A DNA stretch of 8,254 nucleotides from an uncultured Neisseriaceae bacterium (GCA_903891375.1 CAITEL010000077.1:1-8254); one strand, 5' to 3'; counted from the first letter of the stretch, positions 1 through 7,245 are shown. Translations and numbers: made by a program. The notes: generated by a model not told the origin, from the letters alone.

Positions 1-66
1 GCGTATACCGCCTCTGCTTTGGGGGGCTAGGTTAGGGGCGGGACTCTTCTCTACAAGTTCGCTCAT
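1..66 (-). CDS. Start of an unrecognised leftward gene (cut by window edge)
   Basis: Reading leftward from an ATG at 66 gives 22 open codons, MSELVEKSPAPNLAPQSR followed by GGIR, and then the window ends. The start is chosen because a perfect AGGAGG (complement of 75-80) lies 8 bases upstream, one of the strongest ribosome-binding sites in the window. The visible peptide is polar, rich in Pro, Ser and Arg, with no signal peptide or membrane segment. I do not recognise the protein. Base composition is about half GC, unlike the AT-rich genes to the right, which hints at a foreign origin such as a mobile element or prophage gene; that is inference. It diverges from the helicase remnant at 281. 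The short length means it could still be a chance frame, but the Shine-Dalgarno argues for a real start. Confidence 0.5.
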   Translation of the reverse strand, partial: MSELVEKSPAPNLAPQSRGGIR

Positions 67-280
67 GGGTTTGCCCTCCTCTCTTGTCAGGTTCGCCTTT
101 TGGCGTAGGTAGAGGATACCTGTTTTGAGGGGGGATTTGATTCATCAAGATGAGAACGAGATACCGCATCGAAAGCAGGATTCAGGGTAGTTAGTAGAGA
201 ACAAGTTGCGACAGAGGGCTATTCTATCCCTCTCCCCTTCATGTCAAAATAGTAGTCTTAGGCAGTGCAAAGGTATCCTT
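67..280. other. GC-rich divergent leader/intergenic region with small hairpins
   Basis: This stretch separates the leftward gene start at 66 from the rightward helicase remnant at 281. I see no gene in it. It holds a CGCC-TTTT-GGCG hairpin (94-105), which would lie in the 5' leader of the leftward gene, and a 6-bp AGAGGG/CCCTCT hairpin with a 9-base loop (213-233). A 9-bp sequence AGGATACCT (113-121) recurs inverted at 271-279, just before the helicase remnant. Its CCTCT complement could also pair with the AGAGG of the leftward gene's ribosome-binding site. Neither hairpin is followed by a T tract, so neither is a typical terminator. No clear sigma-70 promoter was found. The high GC compared with the rest of the window marks it as compositionally distinct. 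Confidence 0.5.
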
Positions 281-427
281 ATGTCTTTATCAGAACAGGT
301 CGCCCAAAATCTGGAAATTTCGCGAAAAGAGTTGCTGGATTTAACGTTCCGTAATCCTTTATTGAATTTCCGCTATTTGAAAGCGCGGGGTGTAGAAGTT
401 ATTGATGCGTTATTTAAACACTTATGA
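281..427 (+). pseudogene. N-terminal remnant of a DUF4011 helicase-family protein
   Basis: The frame encodes 48 residues beginning MSLSEQVAQNLEISRKELLD and continuing with a segment containing LTFRNPLLNFR and ARGVEVID. From memory this matches the extreme N-terminus of large DUF4011-containing, SF1-helicase-like proteins, whose typical signature is LLDLT.RNPLLN. Full-length members usually exceed a thousand residues, so almost all of the protein is missing, including every helicase motif. The start at 281 is preferred over an in-frame ATG at 206 because AAAGG (269-273) lies 7 bases before it and family similarity begins there. Similarity holds to about Asp42 (404-406). The frame then enters apaH sequence out of frame and stops at 425-427. 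This is a deletion or recombination remnant and almost certainly non-functional. Such helicases often sit in variable or defence regions. Confidence 0.7.
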
Positions 428-677
428 CAACTCGTTAGATTACAAATATAAAGGCGAGGTTATTCACAAGTCTGATACTTTAATCCCATGGTTTTTGGCT
501 GATTTTCACGCAACAATTAATAAAAAAATTTTATTTGGTCATTGGGCATCTCTTGGTTTATACCAAGATAATAGATGCATTGGCTTAGATACTGGATGTG
601 TGTGGGGGCGTAAGCTAACAGCAATGAATCTAGATACGATGGAATTAATACAAGTTAATAGCCATACAGAGACGTAA
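402..677 (+). pseudogene. apaH: C-terminal fragment of diadenosine tetraphosphatase ApaH
   Basis: Intact ApaH hydrolyses Ap4A symmetrically to two ADP and is about 275-280 residues long. Only about the last 90 residues are readable here. MRYLN and LDYKYKG lead into IPWF, then ILFGHWASLGLY, then LDTGCVWGRKLTAM, and the frame ends at TAA 675-677. These correspond in order to the C-terminal third of E. coli ApaH (LKPWF, FGHWASL, LDTGCCWGGTLT). The metallophosphatase core motifs GDVHG, GDLVxRG and GNHD, which lie in the missing N-terminal two thirds, are absent, so the piece cannot be catalytic. Similarity begins at about the ATG at 405, exactly where the helicase remnant ends, in a different frame. 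No ribosome-binding site precedes 402/405. It is a truncated pseudogene; an intact copy may exist elsewhere. Confidence 0.8.
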
Positions 678-831
678 CCAGCCATTTAGCTTGCTCCCAT
701 CCATTGCCATTGGCGACTAATTAGTCTTTAAAAATTTCAAATTAATAAATTATCATTGTTAAACGTAAGTCAAAATGATGTTATATGAAACTTATGGAAT
801 TATTGTCTGATATATGTATTTTTAATTGTGA

Positions 832-896
832 GTAACTACTTGCCTGTGTAATTGTATCAAAATATGACGAGGCAATTGATATAGGCAAGTAGTTAC
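832..896. repeat. 65-bp inverted-repeat hairpin next to the acnA 3' end
   Basis: GTAACTACTTGCCT (832-845) is repeated as its exact reverse complement at 883-896. Inside it, TATCAA (855-860) pairs with TTGATA (876-881), or alternatively AATTG (850-854) pairs with CAATT (873-877), so the whole element can fold into one long imperfect hairpin. The right arm ends 5 bases beyond the acnA stop codon, so the structure would form in the 3' end of the acnA mRNA. Neither strand has a T tract after the outer arm, so it is not a standard intrinsic terminator. It may protect or terminate the message, or be a small mobile inverted-repeat (MITE-like) unit. I see no target-site duplication. The rest of 678-831 holds no gene or clear signal. 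Confidence 0.75.
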
Positions 897-901
897 AATG
901 T

Positions 902-3592
902 TTAAGAAATTAATTGGCGTAATACATAAGGTAAAATACCACCGTGTTTGTAGTAGTCAACTTCTATAGGTGTGTCAATTCTACATAATACTTCAACATT
1001 TTTTTTCTCGCCACTAGGGTAAGTAATTACAAGCGTTAAGTCTTGTTGTGGTTTGATATTATTATTAATACCAAGCACATCAAAAGTTTCATTACCAGTT
1101 AGGTTTAGACTAGTTGCACTATCGTTACCTTTAAACTGTAGGGGAATCACTCCCATACCAACTAAATTAGAACGATGGATACGTTCAAAGCTCTTGGCAA
1201 CTACAACTTTTACGCCAAGCAATTGTGTACCTTTAGCAGCCCAATCACGTGAGCTACCAGTACCATATTCTTCACCAGCAAAGATAATCGTAGGTATGTT
1301 TTTTTCTATGTAGCTCATGGCTGCATCATAAATATCAGTTTGTGTTCCATTGTATAGTGTGTAGCCACCTTCAATTCGAGAACCATCTGCATTAGCTGGG
1401 AGCATAAGATTTTTAATGCGTACATTTGCAAAAGTACCACGCATCATAACGTCATGATTGCCACGTCTTGAGCCATATGAATTAAAATCTTTAGCCTCAA
1501 CATTGTGCGCCATTAAATATTTTCCTGCAGGTGATGTTGCTTTAAAAGACCCAGCTGGTGAGATGTGGTCGGTAGTAACTGAGTCACCAACGATTAATAA
1601 AGTTTTGGCGCCTTTAATTTCATGAATGTCACCATGAGTCATGCTAAAATCTTTAAAAAAAGGTGGTTCAGCAATATATGTTGACTGTGGCCAAGTATAA
1701 GTATTTCCAGTAGAAGATTCAATGTCATTCCATAAATCAAGCCCTTGAGTGAAATCACCGTATAACCGTCTAAAAGTATCAGCATCGTGGGCTAGGTATA
1801 GTAATTCACTAATTTCACTTGAGCTAGGCCAAATATCTTTTAAAAACACAGGCTTACCATCATTGCCAAGTCCAAGAGGCTCAGTGTCTAAGTCAATATT
1901 GACTTTTCCAGCTATTGCAAAAGCCACCACTAATGGTGGGGAGGCTAAAAAATTGGCTTTAACTAAGGGGTGAATTCTAGCTTCAAAGTTGCGGTTTCCA
2001 GATAATACGGCGGCTCCGATAATATCGTTGTTAATTATTGTTTCACTAAATTCTGGTTTTAATTCACCAGAGTTTCCGATGCAAGTAGTACATCCGTACC
2101 CAGCTAGTGCGAAACCCAATTGATCTAGATATTTTTGTAATCCAGATTTAGTTAAATATTCAGTAACAACTCGTGAGCCAGGGGCTAGGGATGTCTTTAC
2201 TCGAGGGTGAACCTTTAGTCCTTTTTCCACGGCTTTTTTAGCTAATAATCCAGCGGCGATTAATACATTAGGGTTGGATGTGTTGGTACATGAGGTAATA
2301 GCAGCAATTAGCACATCACCGTGGCCGATGTCGATATTCTCCAATTTAGTTAGGTAACGTTTGGTTAATTCATCTGCTTGTTTATTAAATCCATTGTCAG
2401 AGGTTGATGTTATAAATAAAGAATTAAATTTCTCTTTCATATTATCTAAGTCTATACGATCTTGTGGGCGTTTTGGTCCAGCTAGAGATGGTTTTATTTT
2501 AGCTAAATCGAGGCTTAAATTTGAAGAATATTCTATTTCTCCAGTTTTTGGCATGCCGAACAATTCTTGAGCTTTAAAATATTTTTCAAATAATTCAATC
2601 TCTTGTTCGGTTTTACCTGTATTACGTAAAAATTGTACAGTGGCGTTATCAACGGGGAAGAATCCCATAGTTGCACCGTACTCTGGAGCCATGTTAGCAA
2701 TTGTTGCTCTATCGGTTACAGATAAACTTGCTGCACCTTCACCGTAAAATTCGATGAATTTTCCAACTACTTTTGCAGCTCTTAGCATTTCTGTCACGGT
2801 TAACACAACGTCAGTTGCGGTCATTCCTTCATTTAATTTATTTTTTAATTCTACGCCAACCACATCAGGGGTTAAGAAGTATACGGGTTGGCCAAGCATA
2901 GCAGATTCGGCTTCAATACCACCAACGCCCCATCCGACTACGCCTACACTATTAATCATTGTAGTATGTGAGTCTGTTCCAACTAGAGTGTCAGGATAAA
3001 CTACGTTATTTTTTGTTCTAACTCCACAGAAAAAATGCTCAAGATTAACTTGATGACAAATCCCAATACCAGGAGGTACAACACCAAATGTGTCAAATGC
3101 TTGCATTCCCCATTTTAGAAATTGATAACGTTCGTGATTGCGTTTAAATTCCATTTCCATATTTTGATGTAATGCAGTAGGTGTGCCATAATAATCTACC
3201 ACTACTGAATGGTCAATAACTAAATCTACTGGTACTAATGGTTCAATCGATTTTGGGTCTTTAGCTAATCGATTGGCGGTACTGCGCATCGCAGCTAAAT
3301 CACATAAAAGAGGTACTCCCGTAAAATCTTGGAGTAATACACGTGCTACGACAAATGGTATTTCGTCGACACGTTTAGTATTTGCTTGCCATGACGCAAG
3401 TTGTTTAATATGCGTTTCTGTGATTTTTTTATTATCATAGTTTCTAAGTACAGACTCAAGTACGATTCGGATTGAAACAGGTAATTTTTTTAAATTAAAA
3501 CCTTGTTTCGCTAGTTCGGGTAATGAGTAATAGGTGTACTCTTGTCCATCGTTAGTTTTTAGACTGGTTTTCGTGTTGTATAGATTATGCAT
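902..3592 (-). CDS. acnA: Aconitate hydratase A (AcnA-type, [4Fe-4S])
   Basis: Cytoplasmic enzyme interconverting citrate and isocitrate through cis-aconitate in the TCA cycle. From the start chosen at 3592 the protein is 896 residues; E. coli AcnA has 891. The cluster ligands are visible: Cys435 in [11 protein letters not shown], and Cys501 and Cys504 in [11 protein letters not shown], the same numbers as in E. coli. Other family blocks are [20 protein letters not shown] near residue 205, [15 protein letters not shown] near 670 and [16 protein letters not shown] near 775, the last carrying the active-site Ser/Arg of the C-terminal swivelling domain. The long linker and IRP-like layout make it AcnA rather than AcnB. 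The frame is open to an ATG at 3604, but GGAGG lies between the two ATGs, 5 bases before 3592, so the shorter form is the likely product. It is monocistronic, with the hairpin at 832-896 just beyond its stop. Confidence 0.97.
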   Translation of the reverse strand: MHNLYNTKTSLKTNDGQEYTYYSLPELAKQGFNLKKLPVSIRIVLESVLRNYDNKKITETHIKQLASWQANTKRVDEIPFVVARVLLQDFTGVPLLCDLAAMRSTANRLAKDPKSIEPLVPVDLVIDHSVVVDYYGTPTALHQNMEMEFKRNHERYQFLKWGMQAFDTFGVVPPGIGICHQVNLEHFFCGVRTKNNVVYPDTLVGTDSHTTMINSVGVVGWGVGGIEAESAMLGQPVYFLTPDVVGVELKNKLNEGMTATDVVLTVTEMLRAAKVVGKFIEFYGEGAASLSVTDRATIANMAPEYGATMGFFPVDNATVQFLRNTGKTEQEIELFEKYFKAQELFGMPKTGEIEYSSNLSLDLAKIKPSLAGPKRPQDRIDLDNMKEKFNSLFITSTSDNGFNKQADELTKRYLTKLENIDIGHGDVLIAAITSCTNTSNPNVLIAAGLLAKKAVEKGLKVHPRVKTSLAPGSRVVTEYLTKSGLQKYLDQLGFALAGYGCTTCIGNSGELKPEFSETIINNDIIGAAVLSGNRNFEARIHPLVKANFLASPPLVVAFAIAGKVNIDLDTEPLGLGNDGKPVFLKDIWPSSSEISELLYLAHDADTFRRLYGDFTQGLDLWNDIESSTGNTYTWPQSTYIAEPPFFKDFSMTHGDIHEIKGAKTLLIVGDSVTTDHISPAGSFKATSPAGKYLMAHNVEAKDFNSYGSRRGNHDVMMRGTFANVRIKNLMLPANADGSRIEGGYTLYNGTQTDIYDAAMSYIEKNIPTIIFAGEEYGTGSSRDWAAKGTQLLGVKVVVAKSFERIHRSNLVGMGVIPLQFKGNDSATSLNLTGNETFDVLGINNNIKPQQDLTLVITYPSGEKKNVEVLCRIDTPIEVDYYKHGGILPYVLRQLIS

Positions 3593-3597
3593 AATGT

Positions 3598-3602
3598 CCT
3601 CC
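3598..3602 (-). promoter_or_regulatory. acnA ribosome-binding site that decides the start
   Basis: GGAGG on the minus strand, 5 bases before the ATG at 3592. It overlaps the upstream in-frame ATG at 3604, so that upstream codon cannot use it and the residues MEDI are probably not translated. Confidence 0.8.
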
Positions 3603-3631
3603 ATTAATCAGATGTGTAAAATTCTCCCGTA

Positions 3632-3637
3632 ATTATA
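3632..3637 (-). promoter_or_regulatory. Candidate -10 box of the acnA promoter
   Basis: A perfect TATAAT on the minus strand, 40 bases upstream of the acnA start, in the right place for a leader of roughly 30 bases. No good -35 hexamer is seen at 16-18 bases; TTTACT occurs but only 14 bases away. If real, the promoter probably needs an activator or relies on the flanking AT-rich DNA. Only sequence match supports it. Confidence 0.4.
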
Positions 3638-3701
3638 CACTATCTAAGAATAGTAAATTTTATAATATAAAAGAATATATACTTAACTCGGTCATCATTT
3701 G

Positions 3702-3715
3702 TATACTATAGTATA
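3702..3715. promoter_or_regulatory. 14-bp perfect palindrome upstream of acnA
   Basis: TATACTATAGTATA reads identically on both strands and sits about 65 bases upstream of the candidate acnA -10 box, a position where an activator of a weak promoter would bind. Each half also resembles a -10 hexamer. It is a possible operator for a dimeric regulator, but AT-rich palindromes arise easily by chance here. Confidence 0.25.
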
Positions 3716-3915
3716 AAGCCATCCTGTAACTTATTTGAAGATTCAGCTAAAATATAAATTTAGTTGAATTTAAAGAGTGTTTTTGGGTTATGTCGTTATT
3801 GGGTTGGAGATTACCGTATCATATGTAGAATAGAAGATAAAACCTTGACGGTATTAGTTCTTAGAGTGGGGAACCGTAAAGATATTTATAAATATTAAAC
3901 CTCAATTGGATGAAC

Positions 3916-5601
3916 CTACATGGGTTGACATACATAAAATGCTCCAAACACCTTGCAATTTGGCTTTCTTGCTTGCACTTCTTTTTCTATCTGTGGCCTT
4001 GTATACGGCCAACTATCGCCAAGAGTGGTAAATACAATAACACATGGTTTGCTGGAGTTAAACATATCTCCATCGTGTCGAATGCGTAATTTTTCTGATA
4101 AAAATAGCGGTAATAAGTTTTCTTGAGGACATATATCTGCATTATTGTATTGCTTATATAAAAATTGTTTTACTTGCAAAAAATTATGAATTTCATTCGT
4201 TCTTATTGGATAAAATTCTTGAAAACCAATACCCCATAATGGAAAACAAGTAAGTAATAGCAAGAATGTTATTTTTTTACATGAGCTGTATTTATCAACT
4301 GAGGCAAATATTTTTTTAATTAGGGATAATTCCGAATTATTTTTATGTATACTTAGCTCGTTTGAAATTTGAGATTTTTGATAAGCGACGTTGTCTACAT
4401 TGAGTAGGTCAGGAGCGACATTAAAAAGCTCAAATGATGACTGTGCTAAGTATATGGTTAAACTAATACGTGATAAACTAATAAACAGAATCAAATTTAA
4501 GAGTAATGCGTGGTAGTGATTATAATGAACCATTGTATCAGAGTTTGATGTTGCATAAAGTATAGTAGCCAAAAATCCACTACATAATAAAAACGGATCG
4601 AGTAGTGGTAAGAATAAAAAGGGAGTATATAAGCGCCAAAAGCCAGAATTTAAATTGAAGATGCAAGCAATTACTTTAAAAGGATGAGTAAGCATATTTA
4701 TGGCTATTTCACTTTTGCTTGTACCCCATGCTGAAAAAAATCCAAGAGTAGTTGGGGTAATCATTGCACTTTTGTGAACAAAATAAGGTTGTACAATCAT
4801 ATTGTTAATTAAAACGATAGTAATGGCTGTTGATATAGCTATAATACAGTATTTATAATCTTTTTTAAATAATAAATAAACGCCAAAGCCAAATAGATAT
4901 AAGGAGCATTCTTCACTAGTGAGTAGGAATAGTACAGAAAATAGTATAAAATATGTAAATTGACGACGTGAATAAAAAAAGTAACTAAATATAAATAATA
5001 CAGGCCCAAAAAGTTCTGGTTTAAAATCATTGGTCATGCCATTAAACGGTGAGAGCAGGTATCCAAGCGCTAACATAAAAGCAAATAATGGGTTAGTTCT
5101 TTTATATGTTATAAGCCAAAGCATTATACTTGGCAGTATAATTAAAGTAGTTGTGACTAATTGCAGAAATATAGGAGAACGAAAAATAGCATATAAAGGT
5201 AAGATTGTCAAAAGTATATAATTTTGATGGGTGCCAAAATGATAGAAGTTAACAACATTAGAGTACCCCCAATGCCCATTGAGAGCACTTTCGAGCATAC
5301 TTTGAAATATACCGAAATCATAGGCATTAACTCGAAATGCATAAAGTTTGGATATTTGCGAGTAAGCGATAGAAATAAAGCTTACAATAAAGAAAATTGT
5401 AATAGCTTTTTTCGAGATAGTATTATTTATATTTAATAATGACGCTCTGTTTTTTATCAGATAGATTACAAATAAAAAAGCCCATGCATAATTAAAATTA
5501 CGAATAACATCCTGAAAGTTTAATAGCAAAGTAGAAACTATAGGCAGTATAAATAATACTGCCCAATAGTATACAATGTTATCGATATATTTCTTGTTCA
5601 T
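3916..5601 (-). CDS. DUF2079 family polytopic inner-membrane protein
   Basis: A 561-residue protein with roughly a dozen hydrophobic segments between residues 8 and 460, and a C-terminal part of about 100 residues that is probably soluble. Family landmarks, recognised from memory of DUF2079, are YDFGIFQSMLESALNGHWG (94-112), HFGTHQNYILL (121-131), a PLYAIF segment, DFKPELFGP (192-200), LTSEECSLYLFG (227-238) and the HYHALLLNL segment near 362. The tail motif with CPQENLLPLFLSEKLRIR (491-508) also fits. DUF2079 proteins resemble GT-C type, lipid-linked sugar-using glycosyltransferases in topology; the Asp in YDFGIF would fit a first-loop catalytic or metal residue. No substrate can be named. 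It starts 22 bases after the upstream OMP gene's stop, with no strong Shine-Dalgarno, which suggests co-transcription. The DNA is very AT-rich, as expected for a membrane protein here. Confidence 0.8.
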   Translation of the reverse strand: MNKKYIDNIVYYWAVLFILPIVSTLLLNFQDVIRNFNYAWAFLFVIYLIKNRASLLNINNTISKKAITIFFIVSFISIAYSQISKLYAFRVNAYDFGIFQSMLESALNGHWGYSNVVNFYHFGTHQNYILLTILPLYAIFRSPIFLQLVTTTLIILPSIMLWLITYKRTNPLFAFMLALGYLLSPFNGMTNDFKPELFGPVLFIFSYFFYSRRQFTYFILFSVLFLLTSEECSLYLFGFGVYLLFKKDYKYCIIAISTAITIVLINNMIVQPYFVHKSAMITPTTLGFFSAWGTSKSEIAINMLTHPFKVIACIFNLNSGFWRLYTPFLFLPLLDPFLLCSGFLATILYATSNSDTMVHYNHYHALLLNLILFISLSRISLTIYLAQSSFELFNVAPDLLNVDNVAYQKSQISNELSIHKNNSELSLIKKIFASVDKYSSCKKITFLLLLTCFPLWGIGFQEFYPIRTNEIHNFLQVKQFLYKQYNNADICPQENLLPLFLSEKLRIRHDGDMFNSSKPCVIVFTTLGDSWPYTRPQIEKEVQARKPNCKVFGAFYVCQPM

Positions 5602-5623
5602 GGGTATTTAGTGATATATTTTC

Positions 5624-6178
5624 TTAAAACACGTAGGCAGCAGTAAGCATAACGACGCTAGGTTGCGTTATGACAGTGCTATTGTTATTATTTACAGTAT
5701 TACCAAAATTAATATATTCAGCACGTAGGAATGTGCGTGTACCAAGAATATTAACTTTAACGCCACCACCCCACACGAAGTTAGCATTAGAATTTCCAAA
5801 TAGTTGATTCGACCAACCACTATTAAGGTTAGCTGAAACAGCATCTATACCTACTCTTCCATATATGGTCACAGGTGTAAGTGGTATTGAAAATCCTGGG
5901 GTAAAAGATATATCATAAATGGTGGCTGATGGTGCACCAATGTTGTTCCATGTTTGACCTTGAGTTATGTAAGTGTAACCCATTTCAGCATCTATCCAAT
6001 CGGCAAACTGAAATCCAGTAAATGCACGTAGAGATGGTGTTCCTGTTGTAGTATTGATTCCATTTGTGGTTAAGTACTGAGAGCCATAACCAATACCGCC
6101 ACCTAAATAAATACCAGTATTATCAGCAAAAACACAAGAACAACAAGTTGCAAGTAATAGAAACGATAATTTTTTCAT
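5624..6178 (-). CDS. Small outer-membrane β-barrel protein (OmpA/OmpX-like barrel)
   Basis: A 184-residue secreted protein. Residues 1-18 (MKKLSFLLLATCCSCVFA) form a signal peptide with a likely type I cut before Asp19. The mature ~166 residues alternate polar and hydrophobic positions with aromatic girdle residues (GIYLGGGIGYGS, WIDAEMGYTYITQG, VTIYGRVGIDAV, NFVWGGGVKVNILG, TFLRAEYINFGN) and end in AAYVF. The terminal Phe is the classic β-signal for BAM-assisted insertion. The size suits an eight-stranded barrel with Asn/Thr-rich loops. Three cysteines (12, 13, 15) lie in the signal peptide and none in the mature protein. LATC at 9-12 resembles a lipobox poorly because Thr is disfavoured before the Cys. 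A modest AGG lies about 11 bases before the start. It is the first gene of a probable two-gene operon with the DUF2079 gene. The function (adhesion, structure, pore) cannot be told from sequence. Confidence 0.85.
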   Translation of the reverse strand: MKKLSFLLLATCCSCVFADNTGIYLGGGIGYGSQYLTTNGINTTTGTPSLRAFTGFQFADWIDAEMGYTYITQGQTWNNIGAPSATIYDISFTPGFSIPLTPVTIYGRVGIDAVSANLNSGWSNQLFGNSNANFVWGGGVKVNILGTRTFLRAEYINFGNTVNNNNSTVITQPSVVMLTAAYVF

Positions 6179-6289
6179 AAAGAATTAACCTATTTAAAAC
6201 ATAATGTACACTAGAAACCAATAAACGTATATAATAATGGTATACACTCATTGAGGTGAGAAATTATAACACATTACATAGGTATTAAT
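6179..6289. promoter_or_regulatory. Divergent promoter region for the OMP operon and the sppA operon
   Basis: The 111 bases lie between two outward-facing genes and must hold both promoters. Rightward, TATAAT (6230-6235) has TGTACA (6205-6210) 19 bases upstream; TATAAC (6265-6270) with TATACA (6241-6246), spacer 18, is an alternative. Leftward, TATAAT on the minus strand (complement of 6263-6268) is the best -10 box, with a poor -35 region. The candidates overlap, so expression of the two operons may interfere. Assignment is by motif match only. Confidence 0.45.
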
Positions 6290-7228
6290 ATGGAAAGACT
6301 TGATATAGAAAAAACTGCAATGGAAAACATCTTATTGGCATCACTTAAGGAACAACGAAGTTCTCGTAGGTGGAAAATATTTTTTCGGTTGATTTTTTTA
6401 ATTATTCTTGGTATAATTTTATACATGTTTTCTTCTACGGGAGATAACTTGGTAAATTCAAAACCATCAGTAGGAGTTGTTAACTTAACTGGGGTTATTA
6501 ATAGTGAAAATCAAACGTATGCAACAGTATCCAAAAGCCTAATCAAAGCCCTTAAAGATAAGAATACGGTTGCAGTGATTCTTAGAGCTAATTCACCAGG
6601 TGGTTCACCTGTGTACTCTGATATGTTATTTAACGAAATAAAACGTTTAAGAAAAACATATCCAACAAAATCGATTAATGTTGTGGTTGAAGAAGTTTGT
6701 GCTTCTGGTTGTTATTATATTGCGTCAGCTGCAGATAAAATCTATGCTTCACCTGCGAGCATTGTGGGGTCAATTGGTGTGATTTATACGGGTTTTGGAT
6801 TAACTAATCTTATGCAAAAAATTGGTGTTGATAGCAGATTGTTAATTTCTGGTAAAAATAAAGCGATGGGATATCCTTTTGTTTCAGAAAATACCTCGCA
6901 GACCCAAATGCAACAACAAATGCTTGATGAGGTTCATCAACAATTCATTAATGCAGTTAAAACAGGCAGAGGTGGTAAACTTGATTTAACTAACCAAGAT
7001 TTATTTTCTGGACGTTATTGGATTGGTGAAGATGCCCTCAAACTTGGCTTAATAGACGGTTATTCAACGGTTGATAGTTTAGCTCGAGAAGAATATAAAA
7101 CTGATAATATAGTTGATTTTACTGAAGAACAAGATACCATGGATAAAATATCTAAAAAATTAGGTGTGGGGTTAGTAGATTCAGCAAAACAAGCTGTAAG
7201 TTCAGCAGAGTTTGGTTCTTTTAAATAA
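6290..7228 (+). CDS. sppA: Membrane-anchored S49 family signal-peptide peptidase (SppA-type)
   Basis: A 312-residue serine protease of the short, single-domain SppA kind (compare about 335 residues in Bacillus subtilis; the E. coli enzyme is a ~618-residue tandem form). A short basic cytoplasmic N-terminus (RSSRRWK) precedes one membrane segment at about 29-48, with the protease domain outside. It starts VGVVNLTGVI at 61-70, has the NSPGGSP block at 101-107, and holds the nucleophile Ser139 in VCASGCYYIASAADKIYA. The general base is Lys191 in SGKNKAMGYPF. The Ser-Lys distance of 52 equals that of the B. subtilis dyad (Ser147/Lys199). The usual ASGG is ASGC here. SIGVIYTGFGLTNLMQKIGV and the YWIGEDALKLGLIDG block near 243-257 are also standard. 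It likely degrades signal peptides or damaged envelope proteins. AGG lies 8 bases before the start. The gene is followed after 17 bases by a patatin gene, implying an operon. Confidence 0.9.
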   Translation: MERLDIEKTAMENILLASLKEQRSSRRWKIFFRLIFLIILGIILYMFSSTGDNLVNSKPSVGVVNLTGVINSENQTYATVSKSLIKALKDKNTVAVILRANSPGGSPVYSDMLFNEIKRLRKTYPTKSINVVVEEVCASGCYYIASAADKIYASPASIVGSIGVIYTGFGLTNLMQKIGVDSRLLISGKNKAMGYPFVSENTSQTQMQQQMLDEVHQQFINAVKTGRGGKLDLTNQDLFSGRYWIGEDALKLGLIDGYSTVDSLAREEYKTDNIVDFTEEQDTMDKISKKLGVGLVDSAKQAVSSAEFGSFK

Positions 7229-7245
7229 AAAGGTGGAGTTAATAT

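Larger units (their letters stand above)
3605..3915. other. AT-rich intergenic region upstream of acnA and downstream of the DUF2079 gene
   Basis: About 310 bases without a gene. It contains the acnA control region (TATAAT at 3632-3637). Two 14-bp perfect palindromes lie in it, TATACTATAGTATA (3702-3715) and the AT-only ATATTTATAAATAT (3882-3895). Near the DUF2079 stop, ACGGT and ACCGT (complements within 3849-3876) can pair on the minus strand and are followed by a short TTTT, a weak candidate terminator for that leftward operon. I found no tRNA, small open frame with a ribosome-binding site, or repeat array. Confidence 0.5.

Noticed and set aside
141..240. Short minus-strand frame with a CxxC (CFRC) and a plus-strand 14-codon frame beginning MRTRYRIE
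   Set aside because: Neither has a ribosome-binding site, useful length or recognisable similarity; the minus-strand frame has no standard start codon at its head.
206..280. In-frame upstream extension of the helicase remnant from an ATG at 206
   Set aside because: No similarity in the added residues, and AAAGG with correct spacing favours the start at 281.
715..726. Palindrome GACTAATTAGTC after the apaH fragment as a terminator
   Set aside because: The stem is at most 4 bp around an AATT loop and the following TTTAAAAATTT is not a clean T tract.
1053..2999. Several plus-strand open frames of 69-86 codons (1053-1313, 1749-1973, 2361-2570, 2754-2999)
   Set aside because: They lie entirely opposite the well-supported acnA and show no protein-family features; they are antisense shadows.
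3882..3895. AT-only 14-bp palindrome ATATTTATAAATAT as a regulatory site
   Set aside because: Made only of A and T in very AT-rich DNA and between no obvious promoter elements; likely chance.
4839..5436. Open frames of 63-70 codons within the DUF2079 gene on both strands
   Set aside because: All are contained in the DUF2079 coding sequence, which explains them; the hydrophobic minus-strand frame merely reflects AT-rich codons.
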